Assembly: GCA_963680875.1 (NCBI GenBank)
Contig: OY804579.1
Span: forward strand, 79,783,095-79,847,094
Direction: 5' to 3'
DNA length: 64,000 nucleotides
From: Bathymodiolus brooksi
Lineage: Eukaryota > Mollusca > Bivalvia > Mytilida > Modiolidae
Shown here piece after piece: positions 58,401-63,131 of the stretch; the stretch's first letter is position 1; each line of letters opens with the position of its first letter. A program made the position numbers and the translations under genes. The notes below the pieces were generated by a model. That model was given only the letters and a program-made list of their open reading frames with translations, was not told where the DNA came from and searched no databases.

Positions 58401-61033
58401 CTTTTCTTTTTTCCTACTACCATACATATTGAAAAAAATTCCCAAGCTCATTTGATATATGTATGGAAATGCATAAACATTTTACATGACTAGTACACCT
58501 TATTATAACCAGATTATCACTGTGTGCAAAACATCCAGAAATAAGGTATATTTTTTAAAATAAAAATCAGGAAAATTGTTCAAGTACTAATTACTGTAAT
58601 ACAAATTTTGTTTTGATATTTTTTAATAATCAAATTTTTCCTGTAAAAATCTTTCTTAAAAGGTATCTCAAGAATGCTGAGGAAAAAAATTATCATCTTA
58701 TTTAGTTTATGATATAATGCAAAAATCAAGCAGTGCCTATGACCACTAATGTTGTGAGTTCGAACCCAGCTCAGGTGAGGTGTACTCGATACAATATTAT
58801 GTGATAAAGTTTGCAGCAGGTCGGTGGTTTTCTCTAGGTACTCTGGTTTCCTCCACCAATAAAACTGATCCCAACGATAAAACTGAAATATTGTTGAAAG
58901 TGGCATTAAACACCATAAACCTAACCAAAAATCCAACTTAAAAAATGAAATAAATACTGAATCAGCAAAAAAAAAAGACCTAAATATATCTATTTAAGTT
59001 AATAAATAAAACTTGTATACTTACTTGCTTGCAGCTAAAACAGCTTGACAATATGCAGCACTAATCAAGCTGACTTTGTTTCCAGATTTGTGTTTCTCAA
59101 ACAACTCATTTTCACATACAAAAGTCTGAACTTTATCTGACATCTTCTGTATGATGATTTTCAAATCTAACACAGGTACAGGTCTTAACATATGGTCTAT
59201 TCTATAAACAAAAAACCAATCCAACAAAGACTAGTAATGTTTTATAATAAAACAAACTCTACATTAAAACAAAGTTGAACGTCATTGTGTTGAACTCAAT
59301 AGGACTGATGATGCTACAGTAAGTGGACATAATTGTTTGTTTACTTCTGATTTTTCCCTATATATTTCATGTAAAACCATTTTTTTCTTCAAAAAATCAT
59401 ACAGACGTCATTTCTAAACCAATAACTTCAAGATATCAAAAGAATTAAAATATCTGAGTTCGATATGACAAGGTTAAATTGTACCATTTCTTAATGCATT
59501 CGTTTAACCATATAAGTTCCACAGACCCATGTCATTGGTCAGTTGGTTAAAATCAATTATTATTAATTTTTGTGTATTTTTTGTTTATGCAGGATCAGCA
59601 AACAATATGGACTATCGATAGATTTGTTTCAAATGGAAAAGTGGTTTCTGTACAAACTTTTTTTTACATTTTAGCCAGGCATCCCTATAGTGGATGTCAA
59701 TTTATTTTTTATTGGTTGGAAAAAAAAAGGGATAATACTTTAGAACCACACATATAACATTCCGGCAATTTTCACATTACAACCCACTCAGAAACTATCA
59801 AAAACTCTGTACCAGTCAGATGAGAATGAAATGAGTAATTATCTTGGAGAATCATCCACAGATCAATTTAGAAAAGTTCTCGTGGTCTCAAAAAGAAAGA
59901 AGATTTCTCCATATTTCATTCAAAATGACTTTGTACTTTCTGAGGATATATTTGAGGACGAGTGGGTGTTTGTTGTTCAATGCCATGTTAGCATTTTTTC
60001 ACTACTACTAAACAGACTATAGAATTTAATCTCTTTATTACTGGTACCTGAAGAAGGCTGTTGTCATCTTCACAGCAGCTAAGAAGACTCCAGGATGACT
60101 GTGTTCTATAACACCTAGTATGACATCAATACATAACTTTATTGTTGTAGTGTTGACAAACAATGGTGACTTGGTAGGCTGTCTGAAATTTGTATATACG
60201 TGTAATCACATTACTGGTTACTATACAAGCCATTTTAATTTGTTATGCTATTGATAGGATCCAAAACATTGAAGCAATATTGTACAACAAATATAATTAT
60301 CTGATGTTCTTGTGGCAAGTAGAATTATTTGTTTGGCCAAAAATCTACTTCTAACATTTCAGGGAAGCCGTGCTGTGTATTTCATACGGCACAGAAAATC
60401 AATAATCGATCTCTGTGACCTTTTTCCAAAGAATGAGGACTTACTTATTAATGTTAGAACATTCAGATAAAAATGTTATCAGTCTCGAGATGTTATATAT
60501 CCCGTTTTAAAAGGCAGTGGTTTTGTTAAACGGTGAGGCGTATAATAATGTATGTTAGACATGTATGGTAATGTATATAGAAAATTGTTATTTCATATAG
60601 AACAACTTTAGGCTGTCGTTGTCGTGATCATATGGTAGTTGCATTTATAATTACCTATGCAATCAGTATCTATCACAACTAATGTTGTGAGTTCGAATCC
60701 TGTTCAGGCAAGGTGTACTCAATACATTATGTTATAGTTTGTCAGTGACTTGCAGCAGGCTGGTAGTTTTCTCCGAGTATTCAGGTTTAATTTCCTCCAC
60801 CAATAAAACTTACTGCCACGATATAACTGAAATATTGTTGAAAGTGGCGTTAAAACACTATATCCCAAACCCAAAATGAAAACATGCAATTGTAAGCACT
60901 GTCTTTCCCATCTCTATACAACTGATGACTTACCTGTCAAAAATTACACCAAGGATTTGTAGAATTTTCTTTGTAAGAAGATAATGATTCATTGTCTTGA
61001 CTGTATGTAATGTCTTCAACAATACTTCTATAC
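31272..61033 (-). CDS. Large helical-repeat-like protein, C-terminal 20 exons (possibly MEI1-like); 5' part not located
   Basis: Twenty - strand exons with good splice sites (60934-61033, 60048-60182, 59025-59201, 56683-56830, 51191-51351, 50465-50592, 49517-49622, 48716-48827, 47203-47248, 46281-46405, 45443-45556, 43075-43146, 42003-42105, 41045-41140, 39509-39601, 38498-38637, 37819-38046, 37175-37256, 33309-33418, 31272-31412) join without a single phase conflict or stop. They give about 805 codons, ending in TGA at 31274-31272. The product is Leu-rich and predicted mostly helical, with segments like '[20 protein letters not shown]', '[20 protein letters not shown]' and '[20 protein letters not shown]'. 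It has no signal peptide, zinc finger or catalytic motif that I can recognise. This suits an ARM/HEAT-type scaffold. Size, exon count and texture resemble meiosis inhibitor protein 1 (MEI1), but I cannot align it from memory; other HEAT-type proteins remain possible. The first exon seen starts in mid-codon. Confidence 0.85.
31523..31790 (+). mobile_element. SINE-1, complete
   Basis: A tRNA-like head ('ggccgtcgtggtcgtatgat' ... B-box 'gagttcgaatcccactcatg'), body ('gtttgtcagtgacttgccac', 'cctccaccaataaaacagac') and tail ('aacattgttgaaagtg(g)cattaaacacc'-type) occur in order. At least five well-preserved copies in this window share this structure. It lies within the last intron of the minus-strand gene. 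Confidence 0.75.
32250..32585 (-). mobile_element. SINE-2, complete
   Basis: On the - strand: 'atgcatctgtggtgtaatgg' 'taagcatgcttgcct', an A-box-like start, then the family body ('cttctccgctaagcatgcaa', 'gtctacccacagcttgttat', 'ctagtacaaagtggacatca'). Confidence 0.68.
32611..33296. mobile_element. pogo/Tigger-like MITE, 686 bp, TA target duplication
   Basis: The TIRs CAGTGCTCTCTCGTTATACC and the inverse of '...aaacaagggagcactg' are about 25 bp long. TA lies directly outside at 32609-32610 and 33297-33298. Subterminal repeats ('ggcggtaagcgag', 'ggcggtacaacgaggg', 'ggcgatatgcgag') occur near both ends. There is no transposase ORF. TIR and TA are seen; the pogo class is inferred from the 'CAGTG..CCTCG' style of end. 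Confidence 0.8.
33309..33418 (-). CDS. Minus-strand gene exon 19
   Basis: The acceptor 'tttttcag' and donor CATGTT|gtaagt bound '[20 protein letters not shown]' '[16 protein letters not shown]'. A pogo-like MITE begins at intron position +13. Confidence 0.86.
33609..36815. repeat. 61-bp minisatellite, about 52 copies
   Basis: The unit contains 'acacacgtatatatgacagc', 'tcacattcctagcttggtac' and 'agaagcaaaatgaatacc'. A 59-bp variant lacks one 'ca'. Marker variants (tatatatatg at 34001 and 35211; acagttcaca at 34131 and 35341) repeat at exactly 1210 bp, showing a block of about 20 units was duplicated. It lies in the intron between exons 18 and 19. Confidence 0.96.
37040..37145 (+). mobile_element. 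SINE-1 fragment, diverged
   Basis: 'gatgtgataaagtttctaaa', 'ttctccatgtactt', 'ctctatcaataaaacagatt' and 'catttaacat' follow the SINE-1 order, without the tRNA-like head. Confidence 0.45.
37175..37256 (-). CDS. Minus-strand gene exon 18
   Basis: The acceptor 'ctgttacag' and donor AAATAG|gtaagg bound '[20 protein letters not shown]' 'KKYAPQI'. Confidence 0.85.
37330..37660 (-). mobile_element. SINE-2, diverged, with internal 47-bp duplication
   Basis: The body shares 'atttttcagctagatcatg', 'gtatactagtccaatacgct' and 'cacattatcctgactctgag' with other SINE-2 copies. 'tcctgactctgagcaaaaca' 'atctcagaaaatac' occurs twice in tandem at about 37506 and 37553. Confidence 0.6.
37819..38046 (-). CDS. 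Minus-strand gene exon 17
   Basis: The acceptor 'attttccag' and donor CTCCAG|gtgggt bound 76 codons, the largest exon: '[20 protein letters not shown]' '[20 protein letters not shown]' and '[19 protein letters not shown]'. Confidence 0.88.
38498..38637 (-). CDS. Minus-strand gene exon 16
   Basis: The acceptor 'aatttcag' and donor GAAAAG|gttaga bound '[20 protein letters not shown]' '[20 protein letters not shown]' 'NGLDEK', a long amphipathic helical stretch. Confidence 0.86.
38890..39065 (+). mobile_element. SINE-1 fragment, diverged
   Basis: 'gattctcacccgtaaagagg' 'tgtatgcaat', 'gtgattaagtgacttgcaga' and 'tctccaccaataaaactata' track SINE-1 with many substitutions. Confidence 0.45.
39104..39272 (+). 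mobile_element. SINE-1, 5' truncated
   Basis: It starts at the B-box ('ttgtgagtttgaatcctact') and has the full body and tail ('gataaagtttgtcagtgact', 'gatataactgaaatattgtt', 'gaaagtggcgttgaacacc'). Confidence 0.68.
39509..39601 (-). CDS. Minus-strand gene exon 15
   Basis: The acceptor 'tcttcag' and donor TAGAG|gtaagg bound '[20 protein letters not shown]' '[10 protein letters not shown]'. Confidence 0.84.
40046..40258. repeat. Fold-back element with nested inverted and direct repeats
   Basis: Outer arms 'tacaatacttgtgcactgtc' and 'gacagtgcacaagtattgta' pair. 'gcatataggtaatatgtgta' '...cgaggcttagaaacggggg' on the left is the reverse complement of the right arm. An extra copy of 'acctatatgcttcgacagtg' sits in the middle. 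No ORF of note. Confidence 0.85.
40585..40975 (+). mobile_element. SINE-2 in + orientation with internal 53-bp triplication
   Basis: The body 'ttgctgcttctccgctatgg', 'gttgtttcagtgagctagca', 'gttctagccatgatattgct' is SINE-2. A 53-bp segment ('taatcaggttaatgt(g/a)tct(g/c)ag' through 'ctaccagtggac') is present three times. Confidence 0.65.
41045..41140 (-). CDS. Minus-strand gene exon 14
   Basis: The acceptor 'attttacag' and donor CATA|gtgagt bound '[20 protein letters not shown]' '[11 protein letters not shown]'. Phase is continuous. Confidence 0.84.
41489..41690 (+). mobile_element. pogo-like MITE merged into the 47-bp array
   Basis: The left end 'agtcagccctgtattgagaa' and body 'ttcaattcatatgaaatttt' 'ctatgacaggacaagaaaa' match the MITE at 49719-49977. 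The right end 'ggaggtttggctgta' lies next to the donor of exon 13, so that TA occupies intron positions +5/+6. Confidence 0.6.
41641..42009 (-). repeat. 47-bp tandem repeat, eight copies, spanning exon 13 end, donor and a MITE end
   Basis: Starts fall at 41641, 41688, 41735, 41782, 41829, 41876, 41923 and 41970. On the - strand a unit is 'CCTGAAG|gtaata' then 'cagccaaacctcc(c/t)atgtgg' and 'tcacctctattaag'. The first part is the end of exon 13 with its donor; the rest is the terminal part of the pogo-like MITE also found at 49719-49977. Confidence 0.93.
42003..42105 (-). CDS. Minus-strand gene exon 13
   Basis: The acceptor 'tttttatag' and donor CTGAAG|gtaata bound '[20 protein letters not shown]' '[14 protein letters not shown]'. 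The exon end and donor form part of the 47-bp array downstream. Confidence 0.87.
42180..42420 (+). repeat. 48-bp tandem repeat, five copies
   Basis: The unit is 'atgccacattcagctatgat' 'agttgtttttgacttatttt' 'gtttacat'. 48 is a multiple of 3, so one frame stays open through all copies. It lies in the intron upstream of exon 13. Confidence 0.93.
42605..43055 (+). mobile_element. MITE with ends related to CTGAAxC..AACC, interrupted by a fold-back element
   Basis: The right end 'ggtttggtttaagcaggttt' 'cagtgta' and left 'gtgaatctggtcttaactga' 'accctgaataaaatg' resemble inverted ends. Related bodies occur at 31890-32130 and 46020-46160. The palindrome at 42651-42812 is inserted inside. Boundaries are approximate. 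Confidence 0.4.
42651..42812. repeat. Fold-back element, arms about 70 bp
   Basis: The left arm 'ataattcatggaagccatat' 'gtatatattgtttttaccac' 'gggtaggtc' is reverse-complemented on the right. The central stem is 'ttttaccccgagcgctagcg' 'aggggtaaaa'. Confidence 0.87.
43075..43146 (-). CDS. Minus-strand gene exon 12
   Basis: The acceptor 'ttttag' and donor TCACAG|gtttgt bound 24 codons, '[20 protein letters not shown]' 'YISQ'. Phase 0 at both ends. Confidence 0.8.
43640..44172 (+). mobile_element. Satellite-cored element with inverted subterminal repeats
   Basis: The inverted pair 'tatcccctcgcc' (43679) and 'ggcgaggggata' (44160) flanks three copies of a ~136-144-bp unit ('gacccggtgaccttgacc', 'caatagggttccagattctc', 'gaaggatgttgattctagag', 'tgttcacaaggatgttat'). 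Then comes a 'gacgggtggacagacggtag' linker. The architecture parallels the HINE-like elements; class unknown. Confidence 0.65.
44788..44975 (+). repeat. Dispersed repeat, inverted copy at 56375-56530
   Basis: 'aatttgatttgaacactgca' 'atctgattggctgatc' and 'gacaaattcaaatagtcaca' on this side correspond to 'gatcagccaatcagattgca' and 'tttgaatttgtcgtcgtc' at 56400-56520, reversed. Confidence 0.7.
44991..45125. repeat. Fold-back element, family shared with 52162-52300
   Basis: Arms 'ggaatatttgaacacgttgt' 'ataacctggtttagtacag' versus 'ctgccccaaaccaggttata' 'tcatataacctgttcaaa...atattcc' surround a core stem 'cataaacagcttcgcggttt'. Confidence 0.8.
45443..45556 (-). CDS. Minus-strand gene exon 11
   Basis: The acceptor 'ttcatag' and donor CTTGTT|gttagt bound '[20 protein letters not shown]' '[18 protein letters not shown]'. 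It is 38 codons, phase 0; the donor is a slightly weak GTTAGT. Confidence 0.83.
46281..46405 (-). CDS. Minus-strand gene exon 10
   Basis: The acceptor 'tttgtag' and donor CATGTA|gtaagt bound '[20 protein letters not shown]' '[20 protein letters not shown]' 'V'. A + strand ORF here (46310-46576) is a shadow. Confidence 0.87.
47105..47218 (-). repeat. 28-bp tandem repeat, four copies, spanning the end of exon 9 and its donor
   Basis: On the - strand each unit is '(a)TACCTGAAAAAG|gtaattataattga'. The capitals equal the end of exon 9 and the lower case its donor and first intron bases. Units lie 28 bp apart. Reading past the first donor meets TGA within five codons. Confidence 0.9.
47203..47248 (-). 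CDS. Minus-strand gene micro-exon 9 (46 bp)
   Basis: The acceptor 'gttctag' and donor AAAAAG|gtaatt bound '[15 protein letters not shown]'. It is needed to link exons 8 and 10 in phase (phase 0 in, G+GC out). Its last 14 bases and donor are repeated in tandem downstream. Confidence 0.8.
47640..48335 (-). mobile_element. SINE-2 with a 44-bp tandem expansion of its tRNA-like head
   Basis: The body (47640-47940) is standard SINE-2. From 47945 to 48310 the segment 'gatcaaacccataatctacc' 'acacttgagtatgctaacta' 'ttac' is repeated eight to nine times. In other copies this segment is present once and corresponds to the tRNA-like head read on the - strand. Confidence 0.78.
48716..48827 (-). CDS. Minus-strand gene exon 8
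   Basis: The acceptor 'tatttcag' and donor GGGCT|gtaagt bound '[20 protein letters not shown]' '[17 protein letters not shown]'. Ends in phase 0. Confidence 0.87.
49050..49510. repeat. Degenerate ~33-36-bp minisatellite next to exon 7 donor
   Basis: Variants of 'atattgatgaccttgact' plus 'ttactaacca(c/g)t' recur about a dozen times and end at the exon 7 donor. One copy (49190-49200) carries 'acttacaact', close to the donor itself ('acttacaatt'). Confidence 0.75.
49517..49622 (-). CDS. Minus-strand gene exon 7
   Basis: The acceptor 'atattttag' and donor GAATT|gtaagt bound '[20 protein letters not shown]' '[14 protein letters not shown]'. A degenerate minisatellite begins just after its donor. 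Confidence 0.85.
49719..49977 (+). mobile_element. pogo-like MITE, about 259 bp
   Basis: It starts TA|CAGTCAAACCTG at 49717 and ends 'caggtttgacta'. An internal duplication of 'ttaaaagag(g/a)tt(c)' and 'catatgaaattttctatgac' is present. No ORF. Confidence 0.68.
50108..50320 (+). mobile_element. SINE-1, nearly complete with internal deletion
   Basis: The head 'ccggcgtggttgtaatcgta' 'tggtagttgg', B-box 'aagttcgaaccccgttcatg', body and tail ('gatataactgaaatattgct' 'gaaagtggcattaaaca') are present. The 'gataaagtttgtcagtgact' part is lost. Confidence 0.72.
50465..50592 (-). CDS. Minus-strand gene exon 6
   Basis: The acceptor 'atttcag' and donor ACTG|gtaaga bound '[20 protein letters not shown]' '[20 protein letters not shown]' 'IT'. 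Phase is continuous (GG+G before, G+TC after). Confidence 0.85.
50655..51004 (-). mobile_element. SINE-2, complete
   Basis: On the - strand 'gcatcggtatgtaatggtta' 'gcatgctcgcctcgaatgat' forms the tRNA-like start, then 'ctagcccgatcgggtcaaac' and the shared body to 'aacaacaatcactcactcac'. Confidence 0.72.
51070..51190 (-). repeat. Tandem duplication of the 3' end and donor of exon 5 (period 102 bp)
   Basis: 'agtcttaccc' at 51081 and 51183 marks two copies of the donor. Each is preceded (on the - strand) by 'cgatg(t/c)tctttt/cgg' and the 'gactcgaggaggattgttgt' segment. In the downstream copy the frame is broken by TAA (tca taa gca in place of tct aaa gct), so it is a dead duplicate. Confidence 0.9.
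51191..51351 (-). CDS. Minus-strand gene exon 5
   Basis: The acceptor 'ctgtttcag' and donor TTTTGG|gtaaga bound '[20 protein letters not shown]' '[20 protein letters not shown]' '[13 protein letters not shown]'. A broken copy of its 3' half plus donor follows downstream at 51081-51165. Confidence 0.87.
52162..52300. repeat. Fold-back element
   Basis: 'gttcaatttttgaacacatt' ... 'tataacctggtttggggca' pairs with 'tgttccaaaccaggttatac' '...cctgttcaaaaattgaac'. It shares its core with 44991-45125. Confidence 0.82.
53549..54634 (+). mobile_element. HINE-like element, 1.1 kb, short relative of 12715-17947
   Basis: Both ends match the 5.2-kb element (start AGTTCACCTGGACCAAAGG, end 'accaggtgaacgatacaggc' 'tcttgagagcctctgg'). 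It holds only about one 332-bp unit plus diverged half-units, showing the array in the large copy is an expansion within the same element type. It lies in the intron between exons 4 and 5 of the minus-strand gene. Confidence 0.65.
55662..56322 (-). mobile_element. DIRS-like retroelement remnant between long inverted repeats
   Basis: Arms of about 111 bp (55662-55774 and 56212-56322) are inverted copies, e.g. 'ttacacaggtgaacaccagg' on the right against 'cctggtgttcacctgtgtaa' on the left. Inside is a reverse-transcriptase fragment on the - strand and a hairpin at 55866-55926. Inverted terminal repeats with a DIRS-type RT are expected for DIRS elements; most of the element is missing. Confidence 0.6.
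55921..56195 (-). pseudogene. N-terminal piece of a DIRS-type reverse transcriptase
   Basis: The - strand reads '[20 protein letters not shown]', '[16 protein letters not shown]', then '[20 protein letters not shown]', the conserved start of the fingers region in DIRS/Ngaro-type RTs (W.L..I..GY.I.F ... GFYS..FLVPKK.G..RP). Coding stops at TGA soon after 'NFHVNFH' where the usual L.N would follow; the catalytic YxDD part, RNase H and tyrosine recombinase are absent. Confidence 0.7.
56375..56530 (-). repeat. Inverted copy of the dispersed repeat at 44788-44975
   Basis: See 44788: 'gattcctcaattttaattat' and 'gatcagccaatcagattgca' are the reverse complements. It directly follows the DIRS-like remnant. 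Confidence 0.65.
56683..56830 (-). CDS. Minus-strand gene exon 4
   Basis: The acceptor 'tatttacag' and donor GCTGTA|gtaagt bound '[20 protein letters not shown]' '[20 protein letters not shown]' 'SQVSVSLAV'. It can be joined in phase either to the exon at 59025 or to the candidate first exon at 57339. Confidence 0.85.
57150..57293. repeat. Fold-back element, arms about 60 bp
   Basis: 'aggggtatttgcgaaaaata' 'ccagt' is paired by 'actggtattttccgcaaata' 'cccct'. The central stem is 'aaatttcccgagccaatagg' 'ctcgggaaattt'. It lies directly downstream of the candidate first exon at 57339. Confidence 0.85.
57339..57412 (-). CDS. Candidate alternative first coding exon
   Basis: ATG at 57412-57410 opens '[20 protein letters not shown]' 'TTNK' and stops at AAAAG|gtatta. 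The donor phase (AG, two bases) matches the exon at 56830 (G TTG GTG), giving ...[10 protein letters not shown]. About 30 bp upstream is a perfect ETS-type motif. Either this starts a shorter isoform of the minus-strand gene, skipping the three exons at 59-61 kb, or it belongs to another gene whose next exon I did not find. I do not recognise the peptide. Confidence 0.45.
57443..57452 (-). promoter_or_regulatory. ETS/GABP-type motif CCCGGAAGTG
   Basis: On the - strand CCCGGAAGTG lies 31-40 bp upstream of the ATG at 57412, in a position typical of TATA-less initiator-proximal ETS sites in metazoan housekeeping promoters. It is seen directly; promoter function is inferred. A second ACCGGAAGTGC occurs on the + strand near 58200. 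Confidence 0.45.
58730..58926 (+). mobile_element. SINE-1, 5' truncated
   Basis: 'tgttgtgagttcgaacccag', 'gtgtactcgatacaatatta' 'tgtgataaagttt', 'cctccaccaataaaactgat' and the tail 'gttgaaagtggcattaaaca' occur in order. Confidence 0.7.
59025..59201 (-). CDS. Minus-strand gene exon 3
   Basis: The acceptor 'gtttatag' and donor CAA|gtaagt bound '[20 protein letters not shown]' '[20 protein letters not shown]' '[18 protein letters not shown]'. It ends with AA, completed by G of the exon at 56830. Confidence 0.85.
60048..60182 (-). CDS. Minus-strand gene exon 2
   Basis: The acceptor 'aatttcag' and donor TTCAG|gtacca bound '[20 protein letters not shown]' '[20 protein letters not shown]' 'TAFF'. 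Phase agrees with both neighbours. Confidence 0.82.
60611..60866 (+). mobile_element. SINE-1, complete
   Basis: The head 'ggctgtcgttgtcgtgatca' 'tatggtagttgc', B-box 'gagttcgaatcctgttcagg', body and tail 'gatataactgaaatattgtt' 'gaaagtggcgtta' are all present. It lies between exons 1 and 2 of the minus-strand gene. Confidence 0.73.
60934..61033 (-). CDS. Minus-strand gene exon 1 (of those seen)
   Basis: The acceptor 'taaacag' and donor GACAG|gtaagt bound '[20 protein letters not shown]' '[12 protein letters not shown]'. It enters with two bases of a codon and exits with AG, so there must be an upstream exon beyond 61033, probably outside the window. Confidence 0.8.
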
Positions 61034-61544
61034 CTGTTTATAATGAGATTACATGAAATTTAATGTTATTATTGTCAGTTTCATGAAAAGGATACTACAT
61101 TTCTATTCTTTTCTTGATAAATACAACTAAGTAAGTATCAAATACATGACATATGAAGATTCTATACCTCTTAACATCTGGACCAACCAGTCTTTACAGT
61201 TACGTCTTAATTAAAATCTAATTAAAATTAGATGTTTGTCAAATCTTTTTTTCACATTTTTTCTTTATGTGATACACTAACATTCTAACAACATCATGTC
61301 AGGAGTCATGTCTGGGGTCATGTCAGGTAATCTTTCATACATCATTGACCATCCAATCATATGCAAGGCAGTTAAATATAATTGACCAGTCAGACAATAC
61401 CTCTTAATGTGTTTTAAGAAATAGATGTATCACTGATTGGTCAGTTGAAAATATGAATTCTGACATGACCCCAAAGGGAATGTTGTTAGATGTTAGTGCA
61501 TTGCCTAAATGTTTTTTAAAAGATACAACAAACATCTAATTTTA

Positions 61545-61795
61545 GCTAAATCGTATTTACGTTGCATACTTAGCAGAGAAACAACAAATGCCAATTCAAT
61601 AGTCTTTGGTTTGACAAGACTATTTATTGAACATACAATCTTTCAGACTTGAGTGAAGCATGCTACCCATTTTATAGAACATACAATCTTTCAGACTTGA
61701 GTGAAGCATGCTACCCATTTTATAGAACATACAATCTTTCAGACTTGAGTGAAGCATGCTACCCATTTTACGCCACTGATGCAGTCTACATATTT
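61545..61795 (-). mobile_element. SINE-2 with a 48-bp triplication of its tRNA-like head
   Basis: 'gttgcatacttagcagagaa' and 'tagtctttggtttgac' are SINE-2 body. The segment 'gaacatacaatctttcagac' 'ttgagtgaagcatgctaccc' 'attttata' is present three times where other copies have one head. Confidence 0.68.
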
Positions 61796-62172
61796 CTACC
61801 TTTATCATACATGTGAGCCTTCCGGCGGGAGCATTTTTCTCCCGATTTTGAGGGTCCCTTCCGTCCCTCCCGTCAACTTTCAAAATCTTCCGCCTGTGAA
61901 AAAATTAAAGTACAAACAAATCTTGACCTGCATTTTGCGATCAATATTTCTGGAAATTCCCAATTTGGAACTGCCGCGCTGACGAAAAACGCCGAGAGAT
62001 ACGAATGGTAAAGGTGAATGTCTTATTTATTGATATCCGGTTATTAATCTGTTTGACACCTTTACAGGTAAATTGGGTCATGATTAATTAAGGTGTTGAT
62101 GATTATACAACAATTATCCACTGATTGACAGTTAATTGGGGATAAGGAAGTGTGTTTGTGGCACACGTTTAG

Positions 62173-62325
62173 ATGATTAGAAGTGTGATAGCGGCAATTA
62201 AAAATAGTTATAAACCGTTGTGCAAACACGAGTCGGACAACCAGTACAAACCTGATACAGATGTGGTGAAAGCAGCAAAGAAGGCTTGTACCTCCTACTT
62301 GAACCTGTGTGCCAGTGCCAAGTAG
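62173..62325 (+). CDS. Short unidentified ORF (50 codons) with downstream poly(A) signal
   Basis: ATG at 62173 opens a frame ending '...DTDVVKAAKKACTSYLNLCA' 'SAK' and TAG. AATAAA lies at 62498-62503. It could be a small gene, a last exon, or the tail of a degraded transposon ORF: 61810-61890 upstream reads 'EPSGGSIFLPILRVPSVPPV', a stretch I associate loosely with mollusc/cnidarian transposon-type proteins. No family recognised. Confidence 0.25.
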   Translation: MIRSVIAAIKNSYKPLCKHESDNQYKPDTDVVKAAKKACTSYLNLCASAK

Positions 62326-63131
62326 ACTGATGCTTAATGACTTTTATATATGTTCAATTTTGTGACTTCTCTATGTTTACTTTCTTTCACTTACTGTGAT
62401 TATATCTGTGACTTTTTAAGGGTAAATTCTGTGACTATTTTATGTTCTTTAATTTGTAAATGATTATTCTGGTCAGTACTGGGCTCCATGATTGAAAAAT
62501 AAAATATATTGTATCTTGTGATGAATAGTGACTTTTTAATTTTAGTGCTCTATGACTTTATTGTTCAGAACATTCTTCTGTCTTCATTGTTATTGCTTTG
62601 TTATAACCTTATGATTATGAATAAATTATAAATACAGTTTTTATCCTTCATTCCTTATATGAAACACTACATAAGACAGAAATGTAAACAATACATATTG
62701 AAATGGGATGCAGTTGGTTCAATACTGAAACAAACAAAAGGAATAAACAGCATCAAATATGTCGATAAATATGTCGATAAAAAATCTCGTTATCAGACCA
62801 AATCTCCAGTTGTAGCATAGCAACTCTATCACATGTATGCCTTTATTCATGATTGCATAGTTACCTTGAACATAATATAAAACTTACATTTGGTATATTT
62901 TAATTACTAAATAATATATTTCAATGTTCCAAGGGTCCTGTATACAACCCTTCAGTGTAAAGCATTCTGGACTATTGGTAAACATTTGAATAAGACGATC
63001 ATAATGTTATGTGTGATCAGTGTGAATATTATTAAAAAAAATAAAATGCTGATGAAGTCAACCATTGATTAATCAGTACAAAAAATAAAACTAGTACAAT
63101 TATGATATTACACTGTATTGCTTCTCTTTAA

